DNA from: Lycocorax pyrrhopterus obiensis
Taxonomy: Eukaryota; Chordata; Aves; Passeriformes; Paradisaeidae
Length of the DNA stretch: 64,000 nt
Assembly (NCBI GenBank): GCA_014706295.1
Contig: JACSVZ010000001.1
Location: 114,835,111-114,899,110, forward strand
Reading direction: 5' to 3'
Part shown: piece by piece, positions 63,309-64,000 of the stretch
Position numbering within the stretch: position 1 is the first letter of the stretch
Layout: every line of letters starts with the position of its first letter
The notes under the pieces: model-generated
Databases searched by the model: none
The model's input: only the letters and a program-made list of their open reading frames with translations
What the model was told of the DNA's origin: nothing
Program-made: the position numbers and the translations under genes

Positions 63309-64000
63309 GAATTGTCTTCAATAAATGTATTATTTTGCTTAAAAAAAATGTATGTAGGTTATTCAGCTATTTATAACTTTGTTTCTACTTTTACCCACAG
63401 AATACTCAGAATTTGGAGGACACTACCAATATTAATGGAAAATTGACACGGGTAGCTCAGTTTGTGTATGGATAATCATTAAATAAATATCTATACAGCT
63501 TGACAAAAATTGATGCAACTCTGAGTACAATGAAAGGATTTTTTACAAAGAGTAGAGAAAATCATCACTCTATATCTGTGAAACTTCAAGGTAAGAAACT
63601 CAATAATCTTAGCAAAGGGCTGGATGTTAGGTGTACTGGAGCCCACAGTTCATAAAACCTTGTATTTCAAATTTAGATTAACTTCTTTTACAGAATATCG
63701 AATTCTTATTTGCTTAGGGGCATCTCTTTAATATCATAAAGAATGTTCATAAGAGTTAATAGAAGAAATTCTGAATCACCAACACTGAAGAAAATTGGAT
63801 GCTGGCAGGTGTATTGAATAATAAGATGATGTGGACATAGAAATTGGACAAAGCTTTATGCAGCTACTACCATGCCCAAGTAATGCTAAATTCGTAAGAG
63901 ACAAAGATCCGAGAAGTCTTTCAAAAATTAATTAATCAACCTTCACACCACTGAGATAATACCTTCTTTCAAATGTTTTATCATGGTTTTTTTGACAGCT

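Larger units (their letters stand above)
40523..64000 (-). other. EPHA6: EPHA6 intron, at least 23.5 kb, continuing beyond the window
   Basis: The acceptor is TTTCAG at 40528-40523; the donor is beyond position 64000. I searched this stretch on the minus strand for the expected FN3-1 exon (roughly 336 nt) and the Cys-rich and ligand-binding exons, and found none. Contents are a GC-richer patch at 40560-41200, a tandem duplication at 44712-44759, probable CR1 fragments at 45171-45213 and 62803-62895, a 15-A run at 51136-51150, an unexplained block of open frames at 54829-55913, a GC-richer patch at about 56290-56480, a G-quadruplex motif at 59890-59917, and short repeats at 61537-61561 and 63293-63308. 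The rest is unremarkable AT-rich DNA. Confidence 0.85.

Noticed and set aside
1..64000. tRNA, rRNA, microRNA or snoRNA genes
   Set aside because: I looked for tRNA B-box-like GGTTCGAATCC sequences and long perfect hairpins and found none convincing. Covariance-model scanning would be decisive.
1..64000. CRISPR arrays, operons, prophage or other prokaryotic systems
   Set aside because: No regularly spaced repeats and no prokaryote-like dense coding. The spliced receptor gene and CR1 fragments show vertebrate DNA.
40523..64000. Upstream EPHA6 exons (FN3-1, Cys-rich, ephrin-binding) within the last 23 kb
   Set aside because: No minus-strand frame contains the expected long exon sequences, so these must lie beyond the window.

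Overview
This is vertebrate, almost certainly avian, genomic DNA. It is AT-rich, intron-dominated and sparsely coding. It carries a few antisense CR1-type LINE 3' fragments, which are typical of bird genomes. There are no operons, ribosome binding sites, CRISPR arrays or bacterial genes.

The only gene I can support is an Eph-family receptor tyrosine kinase on the minus strand, identified as EPHA6. Six internal exons are visible. In transcription order they are 40398-40522, 20141-20303, 11577-11685, 7511-7581, 5442-5567 and 5-190. All have GT donors and AG acceptors, and their phases join without a frame break into 780 nt (about 260 residues). They encode, in order, the second fibronectin type III domain (two exons), the transmembrane helix, the juxtamembrane segment with its two regulatory tyrosines, and the N-lobe of the kinase (glycine loop, VAIK lysine, helix C glutamate). 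The 5' exons (signal peptide, ephrin-binding domain, Cys-rich region, first FN3) lie beyond position 64000. The rest of the kinase, the SAM domain and the C-terminus lie before position 1. The promoter is therefore not in this window.

Layout: 1-11.7 kb holds four closely spaced exons. 11.7-20.1 kb is an intron. 20.1-20.3 kb is an FN3 exon, with a small palindromic cluster about 0.4 kb upstream of it at 20714-20790 and an LTR-like block at about 21.17-21.6 kb. 20.3-40.4 kb is a 20 kb intron. 40.4-40.5 kb is the other half of the FN3 domain, next to a GC-richer patch. 40.5-64 kb is one unfinished intron of at least 23.5 kb.

I found no previously undescribed gene system. The points most worth a second look are: the palindromic cluster at 20714-20790; the LTR-like block with an internal direct repeat; stop codons plus ATTAAA hexamers just beyond the donors of the two exons around the membrane boundary, which could give soluble or kinase-less receptor forms; a strong G-quadruplex motif at 59890-59917; a G-run block on the transcribed-sense strand at 29773-29831; a 19-base identical pair 3.9 kb apart; and an unexplained block of open frames at 54.8-55.9 kb.
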